The notes under the pieces: generated by a model
What the model was told of the DNA's origin: nothing
The model's input: only the letters and a program-made list of their open reading frames with translations
The model's database searches: none
DNA from: Pezicula radicicola
Lineage: Eukaryota > Ascomycota > Leotiomycetes > Helotiales > Dermateaceae
Assembly: GCA_003008705.1 (NCBI GenBank)
Contig: PDUO01000069.1
Location: forward strand, 139,352-203,351
Direction: 5' to 3'
Length of the DNA stretch: 64,000 nucleotides
In this document: piece by piece, positions 1-9,386 of the stretch
Position numbering within the stretch: the first letter of the stretch is position 1
How the letters are laid out: every line of letters begins with the position of its first letter
Translations under genes and position numbers: made by a program

Positions 1-420
1 GGNNNTNNNTNNNNANNNNTNTAGCGACGTNGNAAATAGAANAAGAGCTTTAGTNGTAAATGAATATANAAGAATGAATTCTATTGTTGGATCTATACGA
101 AGGATTCTAAACTAAAGAGAAAAAGAAGAAGGAGAATAAGAATAAGGATAGAGTAGTCGTTTAAATATAGAATAGTATCAACCAAGGGTATATATAGAGA
201 AGTCATATGTAAGGTTCCTGGTAAGGACCGTAACAATAGGTACTAGAAGATAATAATACTATAAGTGTAAGGGGTTTATCTTAATTATAATTATATTTTA
301 TAAGTTATATTAATTATTCTTAGTCTTATATATTTAATACTAATATAATAAATATATCAAAGAAATATTATTTATTAAATAAATTAAGATTATATTCTTT
401 TACTCTTATGAACCCTCGAT
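1..420. other. AT-rich non-coding DNA beside an assembly gap
   Basis: The first ~50 bases contain many Ns, then the sequence is strongly AT-rich (notably 240-410) with no usable reading frame. This is what RIP-mutated repeat DNA usually looks like, but no element can be named. The Ns suggest that the assembler stopped in a repeat. Confidence 0.6.
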
Positions 421-594
421 CACCTTGAATATATGGCACATGGAGAAATGGTAGAAGGCGGTGAAAATCATGAATGAAGGCTTCATTGCTTGCTTCCATT
501 AGGTGGGAGGCAAGTCGGGCTTATATATTAAAGGATAGGCACCCAGAATAGGCCCAAATCCATACAGAATGAGCCATTTAAGGTGCCATTTTAT

Positions 595-1500
595 TAACGT
601 AAAAATGGTGCCATACTGCTACGGCGGAGCCCATATCTTCTTCTCGAGAAAGAATACAAAGATAGTACTCAACGAGCCAACTTTAGCGCAGACCGAAGAG
701 GCCTTGTTCGATAATCTAAACTAGACCTTTGACTTTGACTTCTGAGAGGACTAGGTCTAGGTTGATCTTAGCCAGGAGATTGTCTACAAGGAGTAGGCAC
801 TAAGGTTGCGTCCCCTAAGAGGAGGCGAGGTCACTAAGTGTGTACGTGTAGAAGAAGTACTACCTCGAGCGATTCTACGACTAGTTCCTCTTTTCAGAGA
901 GGAAGTTAGTCCCGCCCAAGACCTTCCTCACTCCGGCCATGCTTGGAGAGTGCAGCGACGTTACGATTGAGGTGTCCGCCAGCTTACGAAGAAGGGCTTA
1001 AGGCCTAGCATTCGGCCAGTACTATAATAGTCTTAAGGAGATCTTCGATGTTGCGGAGATATAGCCCTTCTAGCGCCCTGCACCACCTAGACCACCACCA
1101 CTAGCACTACCGCTGCTACAAGCAGCTGTACAGGCGGCCTAGCCCGCCTAGCAAGCACAACAACCGCAGCAGCAACAGCAGCAACAGCCGGCACCACAGC
1201 TCTTGCCTGCTGCTTGGGCTCCTGGCAACCAGCCTGCGCAGAAAGCAGCCCAACAGCCACAGCATAGTCGGTCGGCTAGTGACCAGAGCAACGCCTCCGC
1301 CCAAGGACTACTACCACAAGGATCACCACACCCATCGCCACAGGCTCGAGTAGCCTCGCCCCTACAACAGCTCCACGGCTGCTCTCTACAATAGGCTGCG
1401 ATCCCGCCACATGTCCGGGCCGGCGGCGGACAGAATCAATGGGAGGCCCGTAGCAGCCAGTTCCCCGAGGCTGGCGAACGAGGTGCTGTATGAGGACATC
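595..1500 (+). repeat. Decayed repeat-derived ORF with many amber codons
   Basis: A long plus-strand frame starting near 607 reads as protein for about 110 codons but is cut by TAG where CAG or TGG would be expected; 1080-1330 is rich in CAG/CAA (glutamine) and proline codons with further TAGs. The stops fit CpA to TpA changes, as in RIP. The product family was not recognised; a transposon gag-like or other repeated gene is possible. No long terminal repeats or terminal inverted repeats are visible, so the element type is open. Confidence 0.4.
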
Positions 1501-1840
1501 TGAGATTGACGTAGGGCTGGACATTATAGAGATAGCGCTAGTGAGGGGACCGTCGAACGGCCAGAAGAGAAACTGACCGCTGGTGGGTGCATGGCGGACC
1601 CATTGCTCGGCGGCGAGGAGGGTTTCTGCTGGTGCTTTTTGTTTGATATCTGGAGTAGCCATTTTGTTGCTGAATGCTTCGGAGCCAGCGCAATCACAAT
1701 TGAGTACAGCTCAGAACTTTTGTTATCTCCCCTCCTACCCTCATCTCTCCATATATTCATATCTTATCATACATCCCCACCAACCCCAACCAGCCCTCTG
1801 TCTCCCAAACCCCATTTCCCCAATCGCATTCTCCGGACGC

Positions 1841-2442
1841 TCACAACTGCTTCCCCATAAACTTCCTCCTCGCAAGACTCAACCACCACTACTGGCCTCT
1901 CTGCACCCCCCTTAAACATCCGCCCTAACGACCTCTGCGCCAACTCCTGCCTCATCTGCCTCAAATACTGTCTCAACGTCTCCGCTTCCTGGCGATTACC
2001 AGGCGCTGTGAACATTTGATTCAATAGGAACCCTAGATCTCCGCGTATCGCGAAGTTCGTGTCAAGGGCAATATTTTGGACTTCTTTTTGCGCTTCTCTA
2101 TACATCCCTATTTCAATTAGTATTTGCACCTTGCCTAACACATTCCTTTCGCGGGAAGTGGTGTAATGGACGTACCTTGCGCTGTGTATAGGCTTAATCT
2201 TCCCTAAACACTCACTAACCCACAAAATCCCATAAATCAACAACCAATCAGCCAGTCCCTAGATCTCGAAATTCCGAAAAACCGTATTCGCGCAGAATAA
2301 ACTCAGAACTTCATCCAACGCATTGTACCTCTCGCTGTCGGGCTCTGGGAACAGGTGGGAGGGGGAGTGTTTAGGCGGGGCCGCGAGTGCGTGTATGGAG
2401 GGGGAGAAGGGGGAATTGCCTAGGGTGGGTTGCTAGGGGCAT
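1841..2442 (-). pseudogene. Broken duplicate of Arp2/3 complex subunit 3 (ARPC3/ARC18)
   Basis: Read on the minus strand, pieces in different frames match the small Arp2/3 subunit ARPC3, which nucleates branched actin. Visible landmarks are a start at 2442, FPLLPLHTRTRGPA, then ALDEVLSLFCANTVFRNFEI, LIYGILWVSECLGKI, QNIALDTNFAI, and NRQEAETLRQYLRQMRQELA near the C-terminus; the stop lies at 1841-1843. The copy is dead: TAG follows NFEI where glutamine or lysine is expected, TAA follows RTRGPA, there are at least two frameshifts, and another TAG lies in the C-terminal tail. Several prolines conserved in the family read as leucine. An intron is still present (GTACGT at its 5' end, then CTAAT and a TAG acceptor), so this is a DNA-level duplicate and not a retrocopy. 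A functional copy must lie elsewhere in the genome. Confidence 0.8.
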
Positions 2443-2811
2443 AGAAGAGGGGGGAGGTACCGATTAGTTGGGGAGAAGACTCGGCTCCCGCATGCATGTC
2501 CTATGAAAATGCAACGGTCAAGTCTAGAGTGTTACTTCAAAGGCTCCCCGGTCCCGTCCTTTTGATTCCTATGGGGAATGCTCGTTCTCTATTAAAAGTG
2601 AACGTGGCTACTAGCTCTTTAGGGTCGTATATGACAAGCAATTTTAAGTTGAGCCTTAACGCATATAAACCTCCACCCTCATATATACATACTCTCGAGC
2701 TCTTATCTTTTTCACGTTGGCTCTATTACAAAAAAGCAAACAAGTCCTAATCAGGCAATTTCTAGCTTATAATAGTGGTAGCATTATCGGGCGTCTGCCA
2801 ATAGCACATTT
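2443..2811. other. No gene seen
   Basis: A short open frame (2496-2750) shows no recognisable domain and no coding-like features. Nothing else was seen. Confidence 0.5.
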
Positions 2812-4200
2812 TTAGGTGAGAATTTTTCTATAGATACCTCTGCCAAAATGGTTATCAGCCCATATATCGAACCTGGAAGATCCAGGGAAACTACGATCAA
2901 CCTGTACATGAGCGCCACCTATTACCTGGTATTCCCGAGAAGAACTTTCCGTAACTGACTTTTCCAGTTTTCTGAGAGCCACGAGTTCTCTGCAGCCACT
3001 GATATAATAAACTGTGTCGCCAATCTGGGTAGCTGGGAGCTAAGCCAAGAAAGCCAGTTCAAGTCACCATGAGTCGCACAGAACCTTGCAAAACTTCACT
3101 CATCGCTACTATGTACCTTTGTTGGTCCTGAATGTAATACGACGGATGCTATACATTGAGTGACCTTTTGAGACGGCATCTCTTAGATTGAGATTGTGTC
3201 TAATCATGTAGACTAAGCGACCCTATCTCCAAGGATGCATTTTCGTCCAGCCACTAAAGCAGCGGGAGACCTTGCAATACCTTTCGGCCTTCAGGCTTCT
3301 ACAGGTTGTAAAAGCAGTCTTCGGGAGTGCAAAACGAGAGGCTCTCGTTTGTACCGTTGTCGGCTGATCCTAAATGATTCAGGCATAGATTTTGCGATAG
3401 AACAGTTGCAATGCCTGCTGGATAGTTGTTCCGGAGACTTTGTAAAAGAGCGGGTAGGAGTTTATCCTTTTCATCAAGTTCGATCCTTCGAGAATATCGT
3501 GCTCCAGCTTCTCTTATTGGGCTTAAAAACGAGCTTAGTGCACACACAGCGCCCACGGTATTCCCTTCTATCTCTAGGATCCCGGGTTCCGGGGTTTGGA
3601 AGATCGGAATGGCAGGGTATGAAGTTTTACATCTGGATATTCGATCTTCCTGAATAGTCCTTGGGCTCGACCAGAAATAAGCCCAATCAGGTACCCAGGA
3701 TGGCTGGCCATCTTCATGACAACCGAGACCTCTCATACAGATAGATTCCAAAGACCTCTCGATAGCAAACATCGCTTTTGCCATATTTTCATGGATCTGT
3801 TCAAAAGGTTGTTGGTAATTTGGCATCAGGGTAATCTTATAGCCATCAGAGGTCAACCCTAGAAGTGCATAAATCTTGTCGCGAGGGTCGGTTGCTTGTG
3901 CATAATAGCTCCACTAAAGAGCTTCGTTGAGAGTTATCGGCGCTTGAACATTCGAAAGGAAGCAGGATCAAAATTGATGAAGCTGGGCAGCATTCTGATA
4001 TGATTGACAAGTCCTAGGGACCTCTTTCGAATGATCTCCCAGATAGGTCACAGCGCTTAAGATAGAATTTTATGATATTTCAGTTTTCCCAAGAATCACC
4101 TTAACCTCAGAGCCAGAGCCAAGTTCTTGGATGATCTAGACTCTCTCCTAATAGTCCAGGTTGAAAAAGTCACCGAATATTCTCTATCTTTGTTGTGTCC
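2812..4200 (-). pseudogene. Broken HET-domain (heterokaryon incompatibility) gene
   Basis: The minus strand carries the second half of a HET-type protein in pieces. From N to C: IIQELGSGSEVKVILGKTEI (about 4090-4135); SYYAQATDPRDKIYALLGLT (about 3850-3910), the hallmark segment after the HET core; a clean 185-codon stretch (3299-3856) containing QPSWVPDWAYFW; and the C-terminal GDTVYYISGCRELVALRK block with EYQVIGGAHV, ending in TAA at 2812-2814. Disruptions include three TAG codons, two where tryptophan is conserved (4130 and 4150 regions) and one near 3912, further stops in 3020-3250, and frameshifts. The N-terminal HET core was not found. The stops fit CpA to TpA mutation. HET proteins trigger cell death on non-self fusion; this copy cannot be made. 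Confidence 0.8.
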
Positions 4201-4329
4201 ACTGATGCGCAATCGATGAAATTACACTCTCACACGCAGTCCACACCCCAGCGCGACGAAATACCCTACGTGGTGAAATTTGACCAGGGTACTTCGACTT
4301 TTCAGGCTCTTTACTAAAATTTCCATAAC

Positions 4330-5034
4330 CTACTGTAGACTCTCTCTTATCTCCTCTATCCTGCTTCTCTGCCGTTGCTGCTCATCGAAATTCCTATCTT
4401 CCAACCACTTTTCAAACGCTTTCCTGCATATTGGCCATTCAGAATCGATGATAGAATACCAAGAAGAGTCTCTGTTCCTCCCTTTATTGATCTGATGTTG
4501 TCTAAATGTCCCTTCGTAGACAAACCCATACCTCTCTGCCGCCCTCCTAGACTGGAGATTTAAGGAATTGGTCTTCCATTGTAATCTTCGATGATTCAAC
4601 TCGAAAAGAAGACCGGCGACGAGATAGACCACTTCCGTCCCCGCCCTGGTCCTCTGTAATTGAGGACCGAAGAAGAGTCCGAGCTCGGCGACTCGATTGG
4701 TGAGGCGATCTTCGGACAGAGCAAAGGCAAGGCCGACTGCTTTACCTTTGTTCGGTCCGGAAAGAAGGAAGACGGTGTAAATCACAAGGTCGGAGCTCAT
4801 TTTAAGGAACTCATTTAGGTAGTCATCGAATTCGGAAGTCGTGCTGAATGGCCCGTCAGGCCACCATGTCCAGAGGTCGGCATGAGACCCTACGTTCTCG
4901 TAAAGGTCAGGGAAATGGTTCTGCGTAAGGCGCTCCAGTGTGACATGCTGGCCAGTCAAGGGCTCGGGTCCGGGGAGGTGTGCAGGGTTGGTGTTGGAGA
5001 CGACTGCTCCAAGGGTAAGAGGGTTGTTCGACAT
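4330..5034 (-). CDS. GNAT-family N-acetyltransferase (RimJ/RimL-like)
   Basis: A single-exon gene of 234 residues with an ATG start. The fold follows the Acetyltransf_3 pattern: PLTGQHVTLERL at the N-terminus, DLWTWWPDGPF, a central VAELGLFFGPQLQRTRAGTE strand-loop where QRTRAG occupies the acetyl-CoA pyrophosphate loop position, then NLQSRRAAERYGFVYEGTFR, typical of RimL-type enzymes. It probably moves an acetyl group from acetyl-CoA to an amine, either a protein N-terminus or a small molecule; the substrate cannot be inferred. It is cytosolic, with no signal or membrane segment. It is intact although it lies between a broken and an intact HET gene. The C-terminal tail is charged (DEQQRQRSRIEEIRE). 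Confidence 0.85.
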   Translation of the reverse strand: MSNNPLTLGAVVSNTNPAHLPGPEPLTGQHVTLERLTQNHFPDLYENVGSHADLWTWWPDGPFSTTSEFDDYLNEFLKMSSDLVIYTVFLLSGPNKGKAVGLAFALSEDRLTNRVAELGLFFGPQLQRTRAGTEVVYLVAGLLFELNHRRLQWKTNSLNLQSRRAAERYGFVYEGTFRQHQINKGRNRDSSWYSIIDSEWPICRKAFEKWLEDRNFDEQQRQRSRIEEIRESLQ

Positions 5035-5772
5035 GCTGGAAATCTGAGAGGTGGATCGAGACGTTCAGATTCGAAATATGATGACGTTCAAAGAGGACGG
5101 ATGACCTTGATACGAAGTTTTGAAAGATGATAGGATGAGCTGCATGTGACTTAGAAAGCTTTACTTCTTTAGGACTAGTAAATAGAATCGCATAGAAGAA
5201 GATCGAATACAAAGGCCACGGCAAAAAGTCATTAGACTCGGTTACAGGCTAATCTTCAACTCTTACCTCAATAATTGTATTCTATGCAAAGGATCCGAGG
5301 AAATGATATGCGTAAAGTCAGGTAGCTGATTCTTCACAAGTGGGTGTCTGGGTGTCTGGGTGTCTAGGTGTCTAAAAGTCGTGAGTAGCCCTGCACGAGT
5401 TTTCAAGCTCACATTTCACCGTTTCATAAATGTTTCAGCCAAGTGTATCACTTCCTGCAAGATAAAGGAGTTCGACATACCAGAACTTAGTCTCCTTCCT
5501 TTTCCAAATGATAGTGCTCTGGATTAAGAAGGCAACAGGGACGCTTTCAGAAAGTTGGCGTTCCTAGTGGTTGTGGCTCTTAGTGGCTGGCTCATTCTGT
5601 CACGTGATATACCATCTTTCTGCTCGATCATTGGCAAAAGGCCCCTTGCTGTCGCCTGGAATTACATCAGCTTACTTGATTCCCACAACTTGTTCCCTTC
5701 GAATTCATTTCCTTGACTCCAGAAGATAATCCCGATTGTACAACGCAGCCTACAGGAATTTCAAGTTCACTC
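5035..5772. other. Intergenic region between GNAT and HET genes
   Basis: This is the shared upstream region of two divergent genes. Apart from the short tandem repeat at 5342-5373, nothing structured was seen and no clear TATA box was picked out. Confidence 0.5.
5342..5373. repeat. 8-bp tandem repeat, four copies
   Basis: Four consecutive copies of gggtgtct, the last with one change (aggtgtct). It is a simple microsatellite-like array in the intergenic region. Confidence 0.85.
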
Positions 5773-7857
5773 ATGTTGCCTTCCAACTTAGCGGTTTCCG
5801 CAGCGTTATGCGCTCTCTGCGAGCGCTTACTGAAAGATCTAAGTACTGGCGATGTTGAAACACGAAAGCCAGAAGGATGGGAATTTGGGGGATATCAAGG
5901 TGAAAAACACAAGAACGTATACCTAACATTACGGTTGGACGCCATACCGTGCAGATTTCAGCACTGCAAAACTCTAGATGATCTTTCCCATTCTGCAAAG
6001 ACCTGCAAGTTGTGCAGATATCTGTGTGGCTTCTCGGGCAGAAAATTCTTCAAGGATCCGGTAGAATTGAAAGGTACGGATGTCGTGACGATGGGCCTGC
6101 ACAGTTGTACCTCTGTTCGGAGATCCAATTACCGCTCTATTAACACTTTCTTATTTCTCATTGGAGAGGACTGGAAGCCACGCCCTTTAGAGCTCCAAAT
6201 ATACAGCCCTGTGTCCTATTCAACATCCTCTCTACAATACGACAAGGACTCTAAGGGAGTCGCGCGAGCTCATGGATCTACAACTGGTTTGTCATTAGCA
6301 AGGCCTATTTCTGAGTTAGCTACCGAAGAGGATATCGACAACGTCATAGCACTTGCTCGAGCTTGGCTTGTTGATTGCGATCAGAACCACGCACGCTGTC
6401 AAGAAGTTTCGGATTTTATACCCACCAGAGTCATTGATGTGGGACCGCCAGATGGGTCGAAAGAACCTTGCCTTTACATTACTTCAGAAAATGATAGGTC
6501 AACACCGTACCTGAATTTAAGCTACTGTTGGGGTGAGCAGTCAGAGGACAATATGAACCTGAGGACTACAGAACAAACATATCGGTCGCGACTTGAACGA
6601 ATCAAAATGGAAGAACTTCCACTATGCTGTCGGGATGCGGTCCTGATCACTCGGAAGCTGGGTTATCGATTTCTCTGGATTGATGCGTTATGTATCATCC
6701 AAGACCAGGAGTCAAAAGCCGACTGGGTGATCGAATCCGCGAAAATGGCACAAATCTATGCACAATCTACGCTTACCATATCGGCTGGGTCGAGCAACCG
6801 TTGCAATTCTAGGATTATCCAGAGAAGAGAATCGCCTGACGTTGGACTCCTGCTGAAGATCGAAAACGGCGGTCGGGAAGAGACGATTGGTGTGCGGAAA
6901 TTCCCAAAATGCCTCCAACAGGCGCTATCCTTGGCCAACATCTCCAAAAGAGGATGGACAATGCAGGAGCGAATGCTTTCAAAACGAATCCTGCACTTCA
7001 CAGGTAGCCAGATCTTCTGGCAATGCACCACAGATGAGCACAGCGAAGACGGGAGAAACAAAGCAGAGATGCCAATGGGAAGAGATCACCGTTCATATCT
7101 TCACGAAGACGTTCATCCTAGAAAGGCGCTGGAGGAGTGGTTCGATATCGTGGACAGGCATAAAGATCTTGAGTTATCTAAGCCCGAAGATCGATTGCCA
7201 TCTCTGGCGGGAATAGCGAGAGCTTACCAGCGTCAGTTCAAGTCCAAATATCTCTTTGGTCTTTGGGAGTCTCATTTGCCGGAAAATCTGCTGTGGTATG
7301 CTGAGAGCGTTGGAGAGGAGACTCCAATAGATTATGGAATTGGGCAGTCACCTTCGTGGTCTTGGGCCAATGCTCCTGGGAAGACCCTCCACAATTTCAG
7401 AACAGGATATAATAATAGCTCCAGGGTGTTAGCCAAAGTGAACTACGCCATTGTTGATGGTGATGATGAAGATAATATGTTCTTAGGCCAGGGCAAGAAT
7501 GGCAGGATTGGGCTCTGTGGCAAGCTGAAGAAACTCAGATATGAATATGTTCCTTACTCTATTTCCTGGCTAGGAGACCCGGACCAAGTGGCTTACGATG
7601 CAGCAAGTCCAGCGTTGCAATGGCAGGATAGTGTGAATATTGATCGTAAAGGGGAAATGTCGAGGTTTTGCTGGGGTCTGGCTATATCTCAGGCTAATAT
7701 TGATGACGTCGCTAGGTGCTCGACGGAAGTGCTGGTCCTTGAGGAAGTGGACAAAAATAGGGGGGTTTTTAGGCGATGTGGTATAGCCACTTTATCCTTT
7801 GAGCGGTATTCGAGATTGTTTGAGGGAATAGGTGAGAAGGACATTGAGATTGTGTAA
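5773..7857 (+). CDS. HET-domain protein (heterokaryon incompatibility)
   Basis: An intact single-exon gene of 694 residues. The first ATG in frame is at 5773. The N-terminal part is cysteine-rich (CALCERLL, then CKLCRYLCGF), a pattern often seen ahead of HET domains. The HET core follows at about residues 240-410: YLNLSYCWGEQ, LPLCCRDAVLITRKLGYRFL, WIDALCIIQD and the YAQSTLTISAGSS segment, then SKRGWTMQERMLSKRILHF and QIFWQCTTDEHSEDG. The C-terminal third has the usual WESHLPENLLWY and SWSWANAPG motifs. HET proteins are cytoplasmic triggers or executors of cell death when incompatible hyphae fuse. The partner of this one is unknown. No disabling change was seen, in contrast to the HET relic 1.5 kb upstream. 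Confidence 0.9.
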   Translation: MLPSNLAVSAALCALCERLLKDLSTGDVETRKPEGWEFGGYQGEKHKNVYLTLRLDAIPCRFQHCKTLDDLSHSAKTCKLCRYLCGFSGRKFFKDPVELKGTDVVTMGLHSCTSVRRSNYRSINTFLFLIGEDWKPRPLELQIYSPVSYSTSSLQYDKDSKGVARAHGSTTGLSLARPISELATEEDIDNVIALARAWLVDCDQNHARCQEVSDFIPTRVIDVGPPDGSKEPCLYITSENDRSTPYLNLSYCWGEQSEDNMNLRTTEQTYRSRLERIKMEELPLCCRDAVLITRKLGYRFLWIDALCIIQDQESKADWVIESAKMAQIYAQSTLTISAGSSNRCNSRIIQRRESPDVGLLLKIENGGREETIGVRKFPKCLQQALSLANISKRGWTMQERMLSKRILHFTGSQIFWQCTTDEHSEDGRNKAEMPMGRDHRSYLHEDVHPRKALEEWFDIVDRHKDLELSKPEDRLPSLAGIARAYQRQFKSKYLFGLWESHLPENLLWYAESVGEETPIDYGIGQSPSWSWANAPGKTLHNFRTGYNNSSRVLAKVNYAIVDGDDEDNMFLGQGKNGRIGLCGKLKKLRYEYVPYSISWLGDPDQVAYDAASPALQWQDSVNIDRKGEMSRFCWGLAISQANIDDVARCSTEVLVLEEVDKNRGVFRRCGIATLSFERYSRLFEGIGEKDIEIV

Positions 7858-8557
7858 ATAGGGAATTTTCAAGCTCAAAGAGTCGAGGCTCAAAATGTTA
7901 ATTGTTGGTTTAAAGGATGTAATATAAAATGATATTTGAATGAGGAGGAGAATCACTACCAATATAGTTCGGAACTTGGATCAATTGCCCTTTAAATCTT
8001 TAGAGGGCCTAGAAGATATTATGATTACAGCTATAGACTATTTGAAAGCGCTCCCACGTGACGTTCCAAAAGAACGGAACGACAGATATGCTGGCAACGA
8101 GTACGATCTGTAAAGATAATAATAATAAATTTACTGCCACTATCAGAGTAAACCCCACTAAGGGTGCTGGCACTGGCTCTAAAATTCTAGACGCCGCTTA
8201 TCTTCTTTCGTTCCTTCCTTCTTCTTCTTGAGCCTTGGAAAGGGGGGCGAAGAGTGGTGCAGTGAGGAGGGGAGGGGATTGATTGATTGTATGTTGTGTT
8301 GTGTAACTTGTGTCTTGCGTCTTGAGTCTTGAGTCTTATGCGACTGTATGTCGTGAGATAAATACGGATTATTCGTGATAATGATGTTTGTTTGTTAGTT
8401 TGCTTGTTCGTTGTTTCCCGGTGATGGAATTAATTCAATTCAATTCAAGTCAATTCTACCGAAGGAATTATAATGTCATTGTGCGAACCATACATACCTC
8501 ACCTCAGATTATCTGTCACGTGTGGAATCTCACAGGTTTCCAGGTTTCCGTGTCAGG
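7858..8557. other. Intergenic, low-complexity stretches only
   Basis: Contains pyrimidine-rich runs (about 8195-8230) and a TTGTGT/CTTGAGTCTTG-like simple repeat (about 8290-8340). No coding region, RNA gene or clear regulatory site was recognised. Confidence 0.5.
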
Positions 8558-8862
8558 AATTACACCGATATGCACGAATTGTATTATTGATTTTTGGCCT
8601 ATGCGGCACTCTTTTTTTACTATAATACCTCTCTAGGACACTATTTCTGTAACTATTTCTTTAATAATAAATTAACTATAATTTTAAAAAGCTTAAAATA
8701 AAAATATATTATTACTTATATAGCTAGATTCCTTCCTATAAAGTATTATAGAATAATTCCCAAAATTAACGGATTTTAAATTTCGAATTATAAGTGCTGC
8801 AGCAGAAAAGAGTGCGCACAAGCCAAAAATCGATAATACAATTCGTGCATATCGGTGTAATT
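8558..8862. mobile_element. MITE-like element with ~55-bp terminal inverted repeats
   Basis: The left arm (8558 to about 8615) begins aattacaccgatatgcacga and reappears inverted at about 8805-8862 with only a few mismatches and small indels. The interior (~190 bp) is very AT-rich and has no reading frame. The size (305 bp), long inverted arms and lack of coding capacity fit a non-autonomous DNA transposon (MITE). A target-site duplication could not be identified with certainty, so the exact ends may shift by a few bases and the superfamily is not assigned. Confidence 0.7.
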
Positions 8863-9049
8863 GCTTAGTAATCGGTGGAAGTCAGTCGAATGCTGGGTAC
8901 ATTCGAATAGCTTCAATTCAACCGATTATTTCTGTCATTCTAGGTTCCCGTCCAGTATTTTCCAAAGATGAGGAGAGTGAAAATGTTTGTAAAAGTGAAC
9001 ATAACACGTATAGTGCTACGAAGTCGTGGTTGTAGTCGCAATTTGGCTT

Positions 9050-9386
9050 AAAGAGGGGATTCTGATTGCTATTTACTAAATAAAAATAATTATCTACTTA
9101 TTAACTTTAAATATATTATATTATAGTAAACTAGTAGTAGCTTATTTAAAAGCTTTAATTTAAAGGATTCTAATAATATATAACTTTTATTTTTTAGATA
9201 TTTTATTTCTATTTAATTCTAATATCTTAACTCTAAAAATTATATAATTTTACCTCTAGTACTAGTGTATGTCCTATTAGGTCTTAGTATACTAATTAGA
9301 TATAGAAATGGATTTTAGAAGAGGAACTTAAGACTATAGTACTACTAGCTTATTATTACTACGAACTTCAACAACCTTTCTTTAAC
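9050..9386. other. AT-rich block
   Basis: About 330 bp of strongly AT-rich sequence with scattered TAG/TAAT motifs and no coding potential. It directly abuts the 3' end of the tail-anchored protein gene. It probably represents RIP-degraded repeat DNA, and resembles the block at 21495-21790 in composition. Confidence 0.6.

Noticed and set aside
1276..1662. Minus-strand open frame of 128 codons
   Set aside because: Shadow of the plus-strand glutamine-rich relic; leucine/arginine-rich low-complexity translation with no family.
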